Positions 44,403 through 55,649 of a stretch of 64,000 nucleotides of DNA are shown here, piece after piece. The stretch is from Perca fluviatilis. Lineage: Eukaryota > Chordata > Actinopteri > Perciformes > Percidae. The stretch is from positions 3,274,666 through 3,338,665 of the forward strand of contig NC_053120.1 of NCBI RefSeq assembly GCF_010015445.1, read 5' to 3'. A program made the position numbers and the translations under genes. Below the pieces are notes generated by a model. That model was not told the DNA's origin, made no database searches, and was given only the letters and a program-made list of their open reading frames with translations. The stretch's first letter is position 1. The number at the start of each line of letters is the position of its first letter.

Positions 44403-44480
44403 AGTCAAGTCAGCTTTATTGTCAGCTGTGCTATACATGCATGACATACAGCACAAATGAAATTTCAGTCCTCTCGGACC
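44398..44480 (-). mobile_element. LINE 3' tail, antisense
   Basis: AAGTCAAGTCAAGTCAGCTT then TATTGTCAGCTGTGCTATAC is the reverse complement of a fish LINE tail ending ...GACAATAAAGCTGACTTGACTTGA. It interrupts the GAAGTCAAG motif shared with copy A. Confidence 0.6.
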
Positions 44481-45350
44481 CACGGTGCAAAATGCAATAC
44501 AAATAAATAAGTTTTGATGAATAAAAAAGACATAGAATAGACCATCAACAATTTAACATTATATACAAAATAAACAATCAACAATCAACAAGACGTAAAA
44601 TCAACAATCAGACTCACAATCACAATCAAGGCACGTGGTATTTTTTTTTGACAAAAATAAAAAGGGTAAATAAAAAAATATTAAAATATTTAAACAGGTG
44701 AGGTAGAGCAGTGTAGTGCAATACATAAACAAACAGGGGAAGTGAAATGTGCAGTCCCTGAGTTCAGAGTGTATGAGAGTGTGTGGTGGAAGTTTCTTTT
44801 GCAGCACGGGGGATTTCAGAGTTTAGTAAATTGAAACAAATAAGACAGACTGAGACTAAAACCAAGTTGGTTTTTTGTATTTTATTGGAAAAGATATATT
44901 TGCAAAAATAGGAGCAACATGATTTCACAAAGGCCGCGGCCCAGTGTGGAGTCAGTTTCTCAAATGAGTGAACAGAACACCAGGCTTATATGCATCTTCA
45001 GAGTGACAGCACACACGACTTGGATTATTATGACGCTACAGTTCTTACAGGCAATCTGATACACATGAAGAAAATCAGTAAAAACACAAGAGACATCTCG
45101 GAGCCATTGCCTCCTCCTCCCTGTAACGATAGTTTTAGGGTGACCTTGTAGCCCCTATCTGTTCAGACAAACAGTGCTCACATTATTTTCCAGACTGGAC
45201 GTCTCAGCAGTTAGAATCAAAATCTGCATGTGGGAAATGAGATCAACTCTTTCAGCATTTGTGAGAGAAGTAAAGTACCAATTAAACATAAAAAATATAA
45301 GGAATTAGGCTTAAATGTAATTTTCCCATTACAAGTGTATGAGTGGTGTT
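44481..45350. other. No gene recognised
   Basis: Mostly AT-rich retroposon flank. Contains no supported exon. Confidence 0.4.
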
Positions 45351-45511
45351 GGGGGGGTGCAGTCCTAGTCTGTGGCAGGGGGCAGAGGGGGCAGGATGGG
45401 CAGAGGAGTAAGTGAGGAGGGAGGGAGTGACGGTAGAGCAGGGAGGGAGTTGAGTCTCCTGACAGACTGGTGAAAAAAACTGTCTTTGAGCCTGCTGGAT
45501 TTTGCAAGTGT

Positions 45512-47084
45512 ATCTCGCTGCAGCCATCAAGCCCCGCCCAAGTCAGCCATTTTTCTTTGCTTACTTGCTTATTATATTTAAAAACTTTAAAACAACAAAT
45601 AAGAACTCTGAACATTTACAATTCACACCTCTTTAATGTAAAACTCTTTAATGTAAATTTCATGCACCCCTTTTTCGTGTATGTATGTATGAATTTAATG
45701 TTTTCAATGTGTTTATGTATCTGTACTTGAATAATAACGTTTTTTGAAAAAACAAAAAAAGACAGCCTGGTAGTTTCACATTAGATAGACACTGACGATG
45801 TAGGCTAAACACAAACGACATTTTATGCAACAGTTTTTATGTAGTTACTGTGTAGTTACTGTGTACTTTTCGTTAATTTTATTTCCGATTTTGATATTTC
45901 ATTTCATTTAGCCCTCAAATGTACAATGGTGTGTTGTTTCGTTATGGACTTTCCTATTAACAGCAAGAATTCAATCTTCATTACAACCAAATGTACAAAG
46001 GGGCGATTTTGCTTTATTAACAGGTGAACCAGAAGTATATGGTGAAACTCAAAAAGTTAGAATATCGTGCAAAAGTTAATTTATTTCAGTAATTCAACAT
46101 AAAAGGTAAAACTAATTTATTATATAGACTTATTACATGCAAAGTGAGATATTTCAAGCCTTTATTTTTTATAATGTTCATGATTATGGCTTACAGTTTA
46201 TGAAAACCCTCAGAAAATTATAATGTTGTGAAAAGGTCCAATATTGTAGGCTCAAAGTGTCCCACTCTAATAAGCTAATTAATCCAAAACACCTGCAAAG
46301 GGTTCCTGAGTCTTTAAATGGTCTCTCAGTCTGGTTCAGTAGGATTCACAATCATGCAAGATGCTCCTCAGATATTACCTGCACAGAAACACACCTAATC
46401 TAAGTATTTCAAAGGGTCGAACACACATACAGACAGATGTCTAGCTAGCTACAGTAAAATCGCTACGTGATTACCGCTGTATCCGAGGGTTGAAGATGCA
46501 TTTTAACGGGGTAGTGCAAGTTGCTGCTGTGGTTTAGCTGAAGCTAACGCAGCCTGAGCTTTCACGTTACAATATAAAAGGTGTTGACCGTTGACTTAGC
46601 TGGCACGCAAACAGTTAATTTACATGTCTACGAGCATGTTAGCAAACTACACCAAGAGACAAATACCGAGAAATATTGATAGAAAGAAGGGGAAACTAGT
46701 ACTTCCATACTTTTTAGCATTGGCTAATTAGCAAACTCCCTGTCATTAAATGTTAGCTTCCGAGCTAGTTAGCCCCAGAAGTGCAAGAAAACAAGGCTTT
46801 CACCGGAGTAGTCTTACATTATTTCCGAACCACTCTTTTCGTTTCAAAATAGGAAATCAAATGAACGAAAAAGTACACAGGCCCAATTACACTTCACTGT
46901 TGTTGCATGAAATGTCGTTTGTGTTTAGCCTCCATATCTGTTTCTATCACCTAATGTGAAACAAGAGGCTTCGCTACCAGGCTGTCTTGGTCCGTTCGAG
47001 TGTATGGGGAGTGACGTAGGCAAAAGAAAATGACTGACTTGGATGTGGGCGGGGCTTGATGTCAAGCCGCACGCTGCAGCGAGA
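45512..47084. mobile_element. TIR element inserted in the LINE fragment
   Basis: The left end ATCTCGCTGCAGC..CATCAAGCCCCGCCC..AAGTCAGCCATTTTTC is matched inverted by GAAAATGACTGACTT..GGGCGGGGCTTGATG..GCTGCAGCGAGAT at the right. The arms are about 50-65 bp with small gaps. A Tc1-type 5' fragment lies inside at 46042-46390. No ORF of note. Confidence 0.6.
46042..46390 (+). mobile_element. Tc1-like 5' fragment
   Basis: GGTGAAACTCAAAAAGTTAG then AATATCGTGCAAAAGTTAAT is the terminal sequence of another fish Tc1 family. It breaks off just after the region where the transposase ATG would be (46350). Confidence 0.55.
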
Positions 47085-47479
47085 TGCTCCTCGGATTTTG
47101 CCCGGAGACTGCGCAGTCTCCTCCCTGATGGCAGCAGGCTGAAGGGGGGGTGGGGTCACCTGCATTCCTGGTTGCTTTGCTGGTGAAAATGTACAGTAGA
47201 TATCTGTATTTTAAAAAGAAATTATTTGTAGAATAACTTTTTTACTGTAATTTCACGGTAAGTGTTTGGCAACTTTTGCTGCCAGACTTTTAACCATTTT
47301 TTTCACGATTGTTTTTTAACGTTGCTTTATATTAAATTTAAGGTTTAACTGTAAAAAAACAGAAAGATGCCTCAATTTTACACACTGTAAAATTATGTTT
47401 TTCTTTAGTCTTTTTACATAAAATTCAATGTAATTTAACTTTCAAGACCATTAAGCAATGTAATTATCCTGCTGGTTTG

Positions 47480-48515
47480 TCACGCAATGCACTCCTCTGG
47501 TTCAATTCTTATCTCCATAACAGAAAACAATGTGTTATGATACAAGGATGCAAATCCGATATATTAATTCAGAAACGAGGTGTCCCTCAAGGTTCAACTC
47601 TTGGTCTACTTCTCTTTTCTATTTTTGTTAATGACCTTCCATTAATCTGCTCTGAATGTTGTGTTCAACTTTATGCAGATGATACAGTATTACACACTCT
47701 AAAACCAATTTATTACAAATTGAATCAGCTCTGCAGTCTGACTTTGATAGCCTACAACATTGGCTCAGAAGAAATAAATTATTACTTAACAAAACCAAAT
47801 CTCACATTATGATTTTTGGAACTCCACAGACAATCAAATCCAAATTAAAAGGTCACACTTGTGTAATTACATGTTCTGATGGTAGTTCGCTGCAAAAAGC
47901 TGAACACACCAAATACCTCGGACTTTGGCTAGACTCTGATCTCTCATTTAAGTATCATATTGATTATATTTTAAAAAGAATCAATTTTTGTATTGGTGTT
48001 CTCTACCGATCTTAAACAGCTTATGGTACCCTTCTCCTCTACCTATCACTTGAGACACTCTACACAACTTTTTTTTTCTGTCCCTGCTGTACGTTTCTCA
48101 ACAGCTAAGAAAGCCTTTAGCTTTAAAACCCCCTCAGATTGGAATAATCTACCTGTAAATATTCGGTCCATTCTATCTCTCCAGTTCCTTTAAAATGCCC
48201 TGTTCTCTTATTATAGTACCAACTGTACCTGTCTTTTACCCTCTATAAATCTATAACGCCATAATATCTCTTCTAATATTATGAGTATTATTCAGTTTCA
48301 CTTTCACTTTTACTTTGCCACAAACTTGATTATTTATTTTTTTACTTATTATTTTTCTTTTATTTTTTTGTTTTCTGCTTGTTTTTGTTGTCTGTTTCTG
48401 TTTTACTTTTGTGTCTAATTATGATTGTACTGTATATTCAATTATTGTTAAGGACCCCTTCGAAAACGAGATGGTGCATCTCAAGGGGTTACTCCTAATA
48501 AAGACATTTTCAACA
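47480..48515 (+). mobile_element. LINE reverse transcriptase fragment with 3' end
   Basis: Reads NALLWFNSYLHNRKQCVMIQ, then RGVPQGSTLGLLLFSIFVND and QLYADDTVLHTL (the YADD catalytic box). In other frames it reads KYLGLWLDSDLSFKYHIDYI and PAVRFSTAKKAFSFKTPSDW + NNLP, the usual C-terminal block. The 3' end is ACGAGATGGTGCATCTCAAG + GGGTTACTCCTAATAAAGAC. Two or more frameshifts and a deletion before the C-terminal part. A CR1/L2/Rex-group element. Confidence 0.85.
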
Positions 48516-49336
48516 TAAATCAGGGGGCGGGGGTCCCCCAGTAAATTTTGAGGGTAACAGACTTAAAAGAGAACTCCGGGCAATCTTTACGTTAATCCTG
48601 ATCGCTATACCTATGTGAGTACTGTCTATAGAAAAAAAAAAACGAGCCGAATCGGTGCTAGCAACACGGAGCTAATACAGCTAATGCCCAGAGCTCCCAG
48701 TCAGCTAAAACGGCAGTTATGGGGGCATAAGATAAAGAGTGCCTTTGTGCCTCTTAACAGACACAAAATCCAATTAAAATGTCTGTGCAACATGAACAGG
48801 GCCCTTACACAACAAGATGCGTTTAGCAACTTAGCCATTGTTTAAATTCACCTACCCTGTTAGCTGCTAGCTGCCATCTGGGATGAGTGAGTGTGTTCAG
48901 CCAGGCTCCGGTAATAATCATCACGCAGCAGTTCCGTGTGTATTTGTAGCATATATATCCATTTTGTGTGTGATCTATCTGGCGTTGGTGAGTAGAAGTC
49001 TTGTCAATGTCAATCGTTGTGCTTTCCCTAGCTGGGCTAGCAGACTCGGCCGGCGTCCCTGCTTCTGCTTCCTCCCCACCCTTCTGGCTTCACGCGGCCG
49101 ACAATAATCCAGCAAGAGCCCGCTGGTCTGGTGGATGTCCTCCAGAAGACCGTAAAAGCCTTCGCGGCGAAAATGGTATTTTAGTTCACCCTCAAAAATA
49201 GGTAAGTGAGCACTGTAGTGATAAATTCCTGCATTCAGATACATTTTTAGGCACCAATTTATGTTAAAAACGTCTATATTTATGGCAAGGAAATCACAAA
49301 ATTCTGGTGGCAGGCAACAATTCAAAATACAAAATA
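48516..49336. other. Unclassified repeat-like sequence
   Basis: GAACTCCGGGCAATCTTTAC and GGTGCTAGCAACACGGAGCT have the look of a fish dispersed repeat. Short ORFs on either strand show no family motif. Confidence 0.35.
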
Positions 49337-50963
49337 CAGTGCCTTAAGAAAGTATTCGGCCCCCTTGAACGTTTCGACCTTTTGCCACATTTCAGGCCTC
49401 AAACATCAAGATATAAAACTGTAATTTTTTGTGAAGAATCAACAACAAGTGGGACACAATCATGAAGTGGAACGAAATTTATTGGATATTTCAAACCTTT
49501 TAAACAAATAAAAAACTGAAATATTGGCGTGCAAAATTATTCAGCCCCCTTAAGTTAATACTTTGTAGCGCCACCTTTTGCTGCGATTACAGCTGTAAGT
49601 CGCTTGGGGGTATGTCTCTATCAGTTTTGCACATCGAGAGCTGACATTTTTGCCCATTCCTCCTTGCAAAACAGCTCGAGCTCAGTGAGGTTGGATGGAG
49701 AGCGTTTGTGAACAGCAGTTTTCAGTTCTTTCCACAGATTCTCGATTGGATTCAGGTCTGGACTTTGGCTTGGCCATTCTAACACCTGGATATGTTTATT
49801 TGTGAACCATTCCATTGTAGATTTTGCTTTATGTTTTGGATCATTGTCTTGTTGGAAGACAAATCTCCGCCCAGTCTCAGGTTTGTTGCAGACTCCACAG
49901 GTTTTCTTCCAGAATGGTCCTGTATTTGGCTCCATCCATCTTCCCATCAATTTTAACCATCTTCCCTGTCCCTGCTGAAGAAAAGCAGGCCCAAACCATG
50001 ATGCTGCCACCACCATGTTTGACAGTGGGGATGGTGTGTTCAGGGTGATGAGCTGTGTTGCTTTTCACCAAACATAACGTTTTGCATTGTTGCCACAAAG
50101 TTTGATTTTGGTTTCATCTGACCAGAGCACCTTCTTCCACATGTTTGGTGTGTCTCCCAGGTGGCTTTTGGCAAACTTTAAAAACGACACTTTTTATGGA
50201 TATCTTTAAGAAATGGCTTTCTTCTTGCCACTCTTCCATAAAGGCCAGATTTGTGCAGTATACGACTGATTGGTTGTCCTATGGACAGAGTCTCCCACCT
50301 CAGCTGTAGATCTCTGCAGTTCATCCAGAGTGATCATGGGCCTCTTGGCTGCATCCCTGATCAGTCTTCTCATGTATTAGCTAGTTTAAAGGTTGACGGG
50401 CGGGCTCGTCTAGATTTGTAGTGGTCTGATACTCCTTCCATTTCAATATTATCGCTTGCACAGTGCTCCTTGGGATGTTTAAAGCTTGGGAAATCTTTTT
50501 GTATCCAAATCCGGCTTTAAACTTCTCCACAACAGTATCTCGGACCTGCCTGGTGTGTTCCTTGTTCTTCATGATGCTCTCTGCGCTTTAAACGGACCTC
50601 TGAGACTATCACAGAGCAGGTGCATTTATACGGAGACTTGATTACACACAGCTGGATTCTATTTATCATCATTAGTCATTTAGGTCAACATTGGATCATT
50701 CAGAGATCCTCACTGAACTTCTGGAGAGAGTTTGCTGCACTGAAAGTAAAGGGGCTGAATAATTTTGCACGCCCTCTTTTTCAGTTTTTTATTTGTTAAA
50801 AAAGTTTGAAATAGCCAATGAATTTCGTTCCACTTCATAATTGGGACCCACTTGTTGTTGATTCTTCACAAAAAATTACAGTTTTATATCTTTATGTTTG
50901 AGGCCTGAAATGTGGCAAAAGGTCGAAACGTTCAAGGGGGCCGAATACTTTCGCAAGGCACTG
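49337..50963 (-). mobile_element. Tc1-like transposon, copy 1 (1627 bp)
   Basis: CAGTGCCTTAAGAAAGTATT at the left and AATACTTTCGCAAGGCACTG at the right are the outer TIR ends, flanked by TA. Inner direct/inverted blocks (ACGTTTCGACCTTTTGCCAC) recur about 200 bp in, as in IR/DR-type Tc1 elements. The transposase is on the minus strand. Confidence 0.92.
49621..50572 (-). pseudogene. Tc1-like transposase, copy 1 (broken DD34E)
   Basis: The ATG at 50572 opens MKNKEHTRQVRDTVVEKFKA and a paired-type helix-turn-helix (KKISQALNIPRSTVQAIILK). A stop follows at about 50381. Later frames carry the first Asp (KVLWSDETKIKL), [20 protein letters not shown], the second Asp ([13 protein letters not shown]) and the Glu ([15 protein letters not shown]). 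The Asp-Glu spacing is 34 residues. At least two frame breaks make it inactive. The family is the common salmonid/percomorph Tc1 type. Confidence 0.88.
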
Positions 50964-51083
50964 TAAGTGTGTGTGTCTGTGTGTCTCTGTCTGTGTGTGT
51001 TTGTGTGCTTGTCTCTGTCTGTGAATGTGTGTGTGCGTGTGTGTGTGTTTCTCTGTCTGTGAATGTGTGTGTGCGTGTGTGCA

Positions 51084-51120
<37 letters not shown>

Positions 51121-51140
51121 GCATGTGTGTGTGTTCTTGT
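50964..51140. repeat. (TG)n-rich array
   Basis: TG repeats with CTCTGTCTGTGAATG and GCG interruptions immediately after the Tc1 copy. Confidence 0.95.
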
Positions 51141-51415
51141 TTAACTATATTCGTTGGGCCCAAAAACCGGGAGTCCAGTATACTTGTGGGGTCCCGACAG
51201 CTTTGTGGGGCCAAAATGCTGGACCCCACAAGTTTAAAGGGCTGTTTGAGGGTTAAGACTTGGTTTTAGGACTAGGGTTAGAATTAGGTTATGGTTAGGG
51301 TGAGGGTAAGGGTTAAGGTTAGGCATTTAGTTGTGATGGTTAAGGTTAGGGTAAGGGGCTAGGGAATGCATTATGTCAATGACGGGTCCCCACAAAGATA
51401 GTGCCACAAACCTGT
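51130..51415. repeat. Dispersed repeat with telomere-like GGTTAGGG motifs (copy 1)
   Basis: TTCTTGTTTAACTATATTCG..GGGAGTCCAGTATACTTGTG + GGGTCC, then a stretch rich in GTTAGGGT, GGTTAAGG and GGTTAGGC (51255-51350). It is bracketed by (TG)n on both sides. A truncated second copy lies at 51749-51848. Confidence 0.75.
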
Positions 51416-51711
51416 GTGTGTGTGTGTGTGTGTTAGATAAAATGTATAATTAAAGGTGTGCAGTAACTGGAGCATCATGACTCAGCGTTTGCCTTCATGC
51501 TGAGTCATGCTGTCACTCTGTTATGATGCACTCTGTCGGTGAACAGTAGAGAACAACATCAAATATTACATTTCTTCACTTTAAATAGTCCAGTGTGTGT
51601 ATGTGTACATCTGTCTGTCTGTGTACGTGTGTGTGTGTGTATGTGTACATCTGTTTTTATAACACATAAAGAAACATTGATAAAAGAATGTTGAAAAAGC
51701 TTTTTTCTGAC

Positions 51712-51715
<4 letters not shown>

Positions 51716-51752
<37 letters not shown>

Positions 51753-51848
51753 TGTTTAACAGTATTCGTGGGGTCCCATAACCGTGAGTTCAGTATACTT
51801 TTGGGGTCCCGACAGCGTTGTGGGGACAAAATGCTGGACCCCCCCCCA
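51716..51848. repeat. (TG)n plus truncated second copy of the same dispersed repeat
   Basis: TTTTCTTGTTTAACAGTATT + CGTGGGGTCCCATAACCGTG and AAAATGCTGGACCCC match 51133-51230. The telomere-like part is missing. Confidence 0.8.
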
Positions 51849-52150
51849 AATGGAAAGCCATCCAATGATGTTCAGACAGCGAATGGACGTACTGCTGGAA
51901 GGTATGGTTTGTAAGCTACTCTACCAGTAGATGTTCACAGTAAGGATCATCAGGTAACAGCGGCATCAGGTAGATTCTCCCCATGAGTAATGCTTGTTTG
52001 TGTGCACGCTTGATTGTCGCGATCAAACACAGTCCATAGAAGTTGCCAATGTTACCAATTACAACGGGTGTGGTTGTTTAGATTTTACAAAAACAGTTTG
52101 GTGTTAACCTGCACAGCATCTTCGACCTGCTGCCATCTTGGCAAACATAG
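51849..52150. other. No gene recognised
   Basis: Short single-copy-looking stretch between repeats; no supported exon. Confidence 0.4.
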
Positions 52151-52152
52151 AT

Positions 52153-52153
<1 letters not shown>

Positions 52154-52204
<51 letters not shown>

Positions 52205-52238
52205 ACACAGACACACACATAGACACACACACACGCAC

Positions 52239-52285
<47 letters not shown>

Positions 52286-52440
52286 TGCACACACAGACAC
52301 ACACACACACACACATAGACACACACACACACAGACACACACACACACACGCACACACACACACACACACACACATAGACACGCACACACACACACACAT
52401 GCACACACAGACACACACACACACACAAATATACACACAC

Positions 52441-52496
<56 letters not shown>

Positions 52497-52590
52497 CACA
52501 CATGGACACACAGACACACACAAAAACACACACAGACACACACACAGCACACAAACACACACAAACACAGACACATAAAACACACACACA
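52154..52590. repeat. (CA)n array, about 435 bp
   Basis: CA repeats with periodic GACACACACA, GCACACACA and TATACACACA variants. The His/Thr and Cys/Val ORFs in it are artefacts. Confidence 0.98.
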
Positions 52591-52597
52591 ATAAAGA

Positions 52598-52692
52598 GCA
52601 GCTGCTGATGAGGGTTGGTGTAGAGCGTATATGAGCTGAGTGGTGTCAGTGTTTGTCGACCTCGGAGCAGAATGGCTGCAGTCACCCTATGA
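52598..52692 (+). pseudogene. Truncated copy of the Ig-gene 5' end
   Basis: GCTGATGAGGGTTGGTGTAG through CGGAGCAGAATGGCTGCAGTCAC is nearly identical to 53498-53585, the 5' flank and first codons of the Ig ORF. The two ATGs are exactly 900 bp apart. After MAAVT this copy runs into CTATGA and unrelated LINE-like sequence, so only the promoter-proximal part survives. Confidence 0.88.
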
Positions 52693-53235
52693 ACCTGGGA
52701 GTCCAGTGTGGGGTGCACTGTTTGTCAGCGGGTCGGGAATCTGGAATGTCGGCATGTGGAGTTTGGGGGCGAGCGGCGCTGCGCCAGCAAGGTGACTGGA
52801 AGCCGGCATGTTTGCAGAGCTGCCAGTGAATGGAGCAGCCACGATGACAACAAACCACGGTCATGTTCCATCCACAGCAAGTAACGAGATTATGCCTGTT
52901 TCTATAATAATGCCACAAAATGTTAAAAGCCGCACCACAGATGACTGTTCAATCAACATAAAAACTAATGAACACGATATGACTGTCAACAGATGCTACA
53001 GGAAACTGCTAAATCCAGCAATCAGAAAAGTGTTTCAGACAGTTAATAACTCTAGATTAATATGGGACCCTAAAGCTAAGCCAAAAGGTATATTATATGG
53101 ACATTTAAACATTCGCAGCATCAAGTCAAAAAGTGACCAAGTCCAACATCTTCTTCCTGAATCTAATCTTGATTTTCTTTGCCTGTCTGAAACCTGGCTA
53201 CATGAATATTCACCCTCAGTAGTTTTATCAGTACC
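52693..53235 (+). mobile_element. LINE 5' region with endonuclease start
   Basis: The ORF from 52808 ends with GHLNIRSIKSKSDQVQHLLP, NLDFLCLSETWLHEYSPS and VVLSVPVY, which are the first endonuclease blocks (N-I-R-S and ETWL) of a CR1/L2-like LINE. It then stops in a (CA)n tract, so the 3' part is lost. This is unusual, because LINE copies normally lack the 5' part. Confidence 0.75.
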
Positions 53236-53262
53236 AGTTTATATACAGTCACAGACACAGAG

Positions 53263-53295
<33 letters not shown>

Positions 53296-53497
53296 CACAG
53301 ACCCGCCCCCACCCTATCCCCACTCTCTCTTATCTCTGCTTGTTTCCTCTCCTCTCTGAAAAATGTGTGAAGACACGTCAGCCTCTGTGGTTTTAGACTT
53401 GTGTAAAGGATGTTGATTACTGGATAGAGAGCTGATGCTGCAAAGTTTCTTCTGATGATGAGATAAAAAAGTCCTGTTTGATGAAAAAATAAAAAGA

Positions 53498-53571
53498 TCA
53501 GCAGCTGATGAGTGTTGGTGTAGAGCGTATATGAGCTGAGTGGTGTCAGTGTTTGTCGACCTCGGAGCAGA
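53498..53571 (+). promoter_or_regulatory. Proximal 5' region of the Ig gene
   Basis: GTAGAGCGTATATGAGCTGA contains a weak TATA-like GTATATGA 42-47 bp before the ATG. The segment is conserved in the copy at 52598, and a related upstream block (GTGTGAAGACACGTCAGCCT + CTGTGGTTTTAGACT) is shared by 53365 and 56246. Confidence 0.4.
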
Positions 53572-54915
53572 ATGGCTGCAGTCACAGAGCTCTCCTTCCT
53601 GCTGTTTGCTCTCATCAACTACATCCATGCACAAGAACGGATCATCATCAGAGAGAAAGGAGACTCTTACACCTTCAACCTCCCCAGGAACACCACCTCC
53701 TGCCTGATCTCCAGATCTGTTGGTGAGGAGAAGCTTGTCCTGTGGAACACCTCTGACCTCTGGTCCAACAGCTCCTCAGTACCTGAAGACCTGAAACAAC
53801 GACTTGTCAGCTCGGTGGAAAATACTTCTTACACCATCCTCCACCTGACCCATTCAGACTCCGGCCGGTACCGAGAGGAGTGTTGGACAGAGGGCAACAT
53901 GACGCATGAGAACAACTTCACTATTACTGTTTGTACTTCAATAGATCGGAGAGTTATCAGAGCGAGACCAGGAGAAACAGTGGACCTGCCATGTGAGGGA
54001 GCAGCTAATAATCTGGATATCCAGTGGCTCAAACGGGACTCTAGATATGAGCAAGAAACATGGAGCAGAGTTCTTGGGGACAAGACGACATCAGTGATGA
54101 ACAATGTTAGAAGAAAATACCAAGTGGTGACAAACACAACAGACTTTACAGAGTACAACTGTCTGGTGATGAACCAACAGCAGTGTGTTAGCAGTCACAC
54201 TGTATGGTTTAGACTATTTCTGTCTGAGATAATCTACCGCACAGTGGGAGAGACCGCTGTGTTGCCGTGCACTATCACTGACTCCACTGACGAACAGCCC
54301 CCACGTTGGTCTAAACGGTACTCCACTGACCTAGATCTACACAACCAAAAAACACCTTCAGTAGACCAAAACTACTCGTTGCTGTTTTCATCTCTAACGT
54401 TAAAACACTCAGGTCGGTACATCTGTAAAGCCTTTATGAGAGAGCAACATCATCAGCTGGTTGTGTGTCCCAAATTTGGCCCCCCTGCTGTAGAGCTCTT
54501 CTCGGAGGGAGAAGATGTCACTCTCAGATGCAGAGATTGGGGAAAGGGTCATGGTTGGTTTATCAAGTCTAACCGAACAGAGGGAAGAATCTTTAATCTA
54601 GATTCTGATCAGAGCCTGAGCAGAGTGAGCTGGTACTATAATAATGGGAGCCTGGTTATTTCTAACATCTCAGTGGGAGATGCAGGGGAGTACTGGTGTG
54701 CAGTTATTGACAAAGATTATGAGTGTGTGTCAAGAGAGAGAACTGTGTTAGTGTACTTTGGAGCCCTTTGGGATTTACTCCACCTTCTTCAAAGTGCGAT
54801 GCTCAGTGCTCAGTGTCCTGCTGCTGATGCTCTGTGCTGCTGTAGTCGCTGTGAACCTGAGGACACGGAGAGGAGCGCAGCTTTCAGCTCACACACACAC
54901 TTAATATGCATATGA
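53572..54915 (+). CDS. Immunoglobulin-superfamily receptor, four Ig-like domains in one exon, frameshifted before TM
   Basis: A 447-codon uninterrupted ORF. Residues 1-20 ([20 protein letters not shown]) are a signal peptide. Four Ig-like domains follow, with core Cys pairs near 44/104, 141/197, 233/285 and 320/376. The second halves carry the V-type signature: [10 protein letters not shown] in domain 1, HSGRYIC in domain 3 and DAGEYWCAV in domain 4. The last also resembles CD300/pIgR-like receptors. Many N-glycosylation sites (NTT, NTS, NSS, NFT) suggest a surface or secreted glycoprotein of immune cells. From residue 399 the sequence loses Ig character and ends Cys-rich. One surplus C in the CCC at 54764-54766 would explain this: the neighbouring frame reads [12 protein letters not shown], a hydrophobic [15 protein letters not shown] and basic LRTRRG, a typical transmembrane end. 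The copy is therefore a pseudogene or encodes a soluble form. The exact family is unknown. Confidence 0.8.
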   Translation: MAAVTELSFLLFALINYIHAQERIIIREKGDSYTFNLPRNTTSCLISRSVGEEKLVLWNTSDLWSNSSSVPEDLKQRLVSSVENTSYTILHLTHSDSGRYREECWTEGNMTHENNFTITVCTSIDRRVIRARPGETVDLPCEGAANNLDIQWLKRDSRYEQETWSRVLGDKTTSVMNNVRRKYQVVTNTTDFTEYNCLVMNQQQCVSSHTVWFRLFLSEIIYRTVGETAVLPCTITDSTDEQPPRWSKRYSTDLDLHNQKTPSVDQNYSLLFSSLTLKHSGRYICKAFMREQHHQLVVCPKFGPPAVELFSEGEDVTLRCRDWGKGHGWFIKSNRTEGRIFNLDSDQSLSRVSWYYNNGSLVISNISVGDAGEYWCAVIDKDYECVSRERTVLVYFGALWDLLHLLQSAMLSAQCPAADALCCCSRCEPEDTERSAAFSSHTHLICI

Positions 54916-55132
54916 TCATTTCATCATTGGCTTTAATACAGCCTGGTATACACTGGCTTTATGTATACTTTAAAACAAGGGATGGGACACATTCATGCAG
55001 AAAATGTTAGAAGTGAAGCTTTGATCCTGACAGGGTGGAGATGTTCCCTTATAGTCTGTACTAGTATGTTGTGTATTTATATATATTGATATATAATATA
55101 TTAAGCTAGTTGGTATTTTCTTGACTGTGTCT
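54916..55132. other. 3' flank of Ig ORF
   Basis: AT-rich sequence including a TATATTGATATATAATATAT stretch at about 55077; no AATAAA close to the stop was noted. Confidence 0.4.
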
Positions 55133-55238
55133 GTGTGTCTCTATGTGTGTGTTTGTGTGTGTCTGTGTGTGTGAGTGTGTGTGTGTCTCTGTGAGTGTGT
55201 GTGTGTTTGTGTGTGTCTGTGTGTGCGTGTCTGTGCGT

Positions 55239-55270
<32 letters not shown>

Positions 55271-55297
55271 CTGTGTGTGTGCGAGTATATGTGTGTA

Positions 55298-55330
<33 letters not shown>

Positions 55331-55336
55331 GTTCCA
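55133..55336. repeat. (TG)n array
   Basis: About 200 bp of TG repeat with CTC, GAG and TATG variants downstream of the Ig ORF. Confidence 0.96.
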
Positions 55337-55439
55337 GATGTTTTATTTTAAATCTAAAGATTATGTGATGTTTTATATTGTATATGAAAGAATATGAATT
55401 GTCTTTAATGCATTTATAATAGTTGTATCTTGCAGTGTT

Positions 55440-55640
55440 ATAAACTTGTTATTATATCTTGGTCTATATCTATAATCTATCATCTGTATAATAAACATTA
55501 TTAATAAACAGTAAAACTGTTGTGATTGTGATTTCTGATTAATTATTATAAGCAACATATCTCTCGTTCTGTAAAATGTTTCTTCTGTTAACTTTCAGTA
55601 AGTAAAGTTGATTTCTAGAGCACATTTAATCACACATTAA
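55440..55640. repeat. Local duplication, copy 1 (unoccupied site)
   Basis: CTATCATCTGTATAATAAAC ... TTCTGATTAATTATTATAAG + CAACATATCT ... TCTAGAGCACATTTAATCAC + ACATTAATCTG matches 59748-59902. The second copy ends at ACATTA where a transposon begins. Confidence 0.85.
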
Positions 55641-55649
55641 TCTGACCAA

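Larger units (their letters stand above)
45355..47160. mobile_element. LINE 3' UTR fragment split by a TIR element
   Basis: The left part (45355-45511) is GGTGAAAAAAACTGTCTTTG + AGCCTGCTGGATTTTGCAAG. The right part (47085-47160) is GCTCCTCGGATTTTGCCCGG...TCCCTGATGGCAGCAGGCTG + AAG. Together they are the typical end of a Rex1/L2-like LINE ('CTCCTGCCTGATGGCAGCAGGCTGAA'). Confidence 0.55.

Noticed and set aside
52014..52718. Long His/Thr and Cys/Val repeat ORFs on both strands
   Set aside because: Pure by-products of the (CA)n/(TG)n array; the same applies to 50912-51269, 55143-55397 and 63140-63801.
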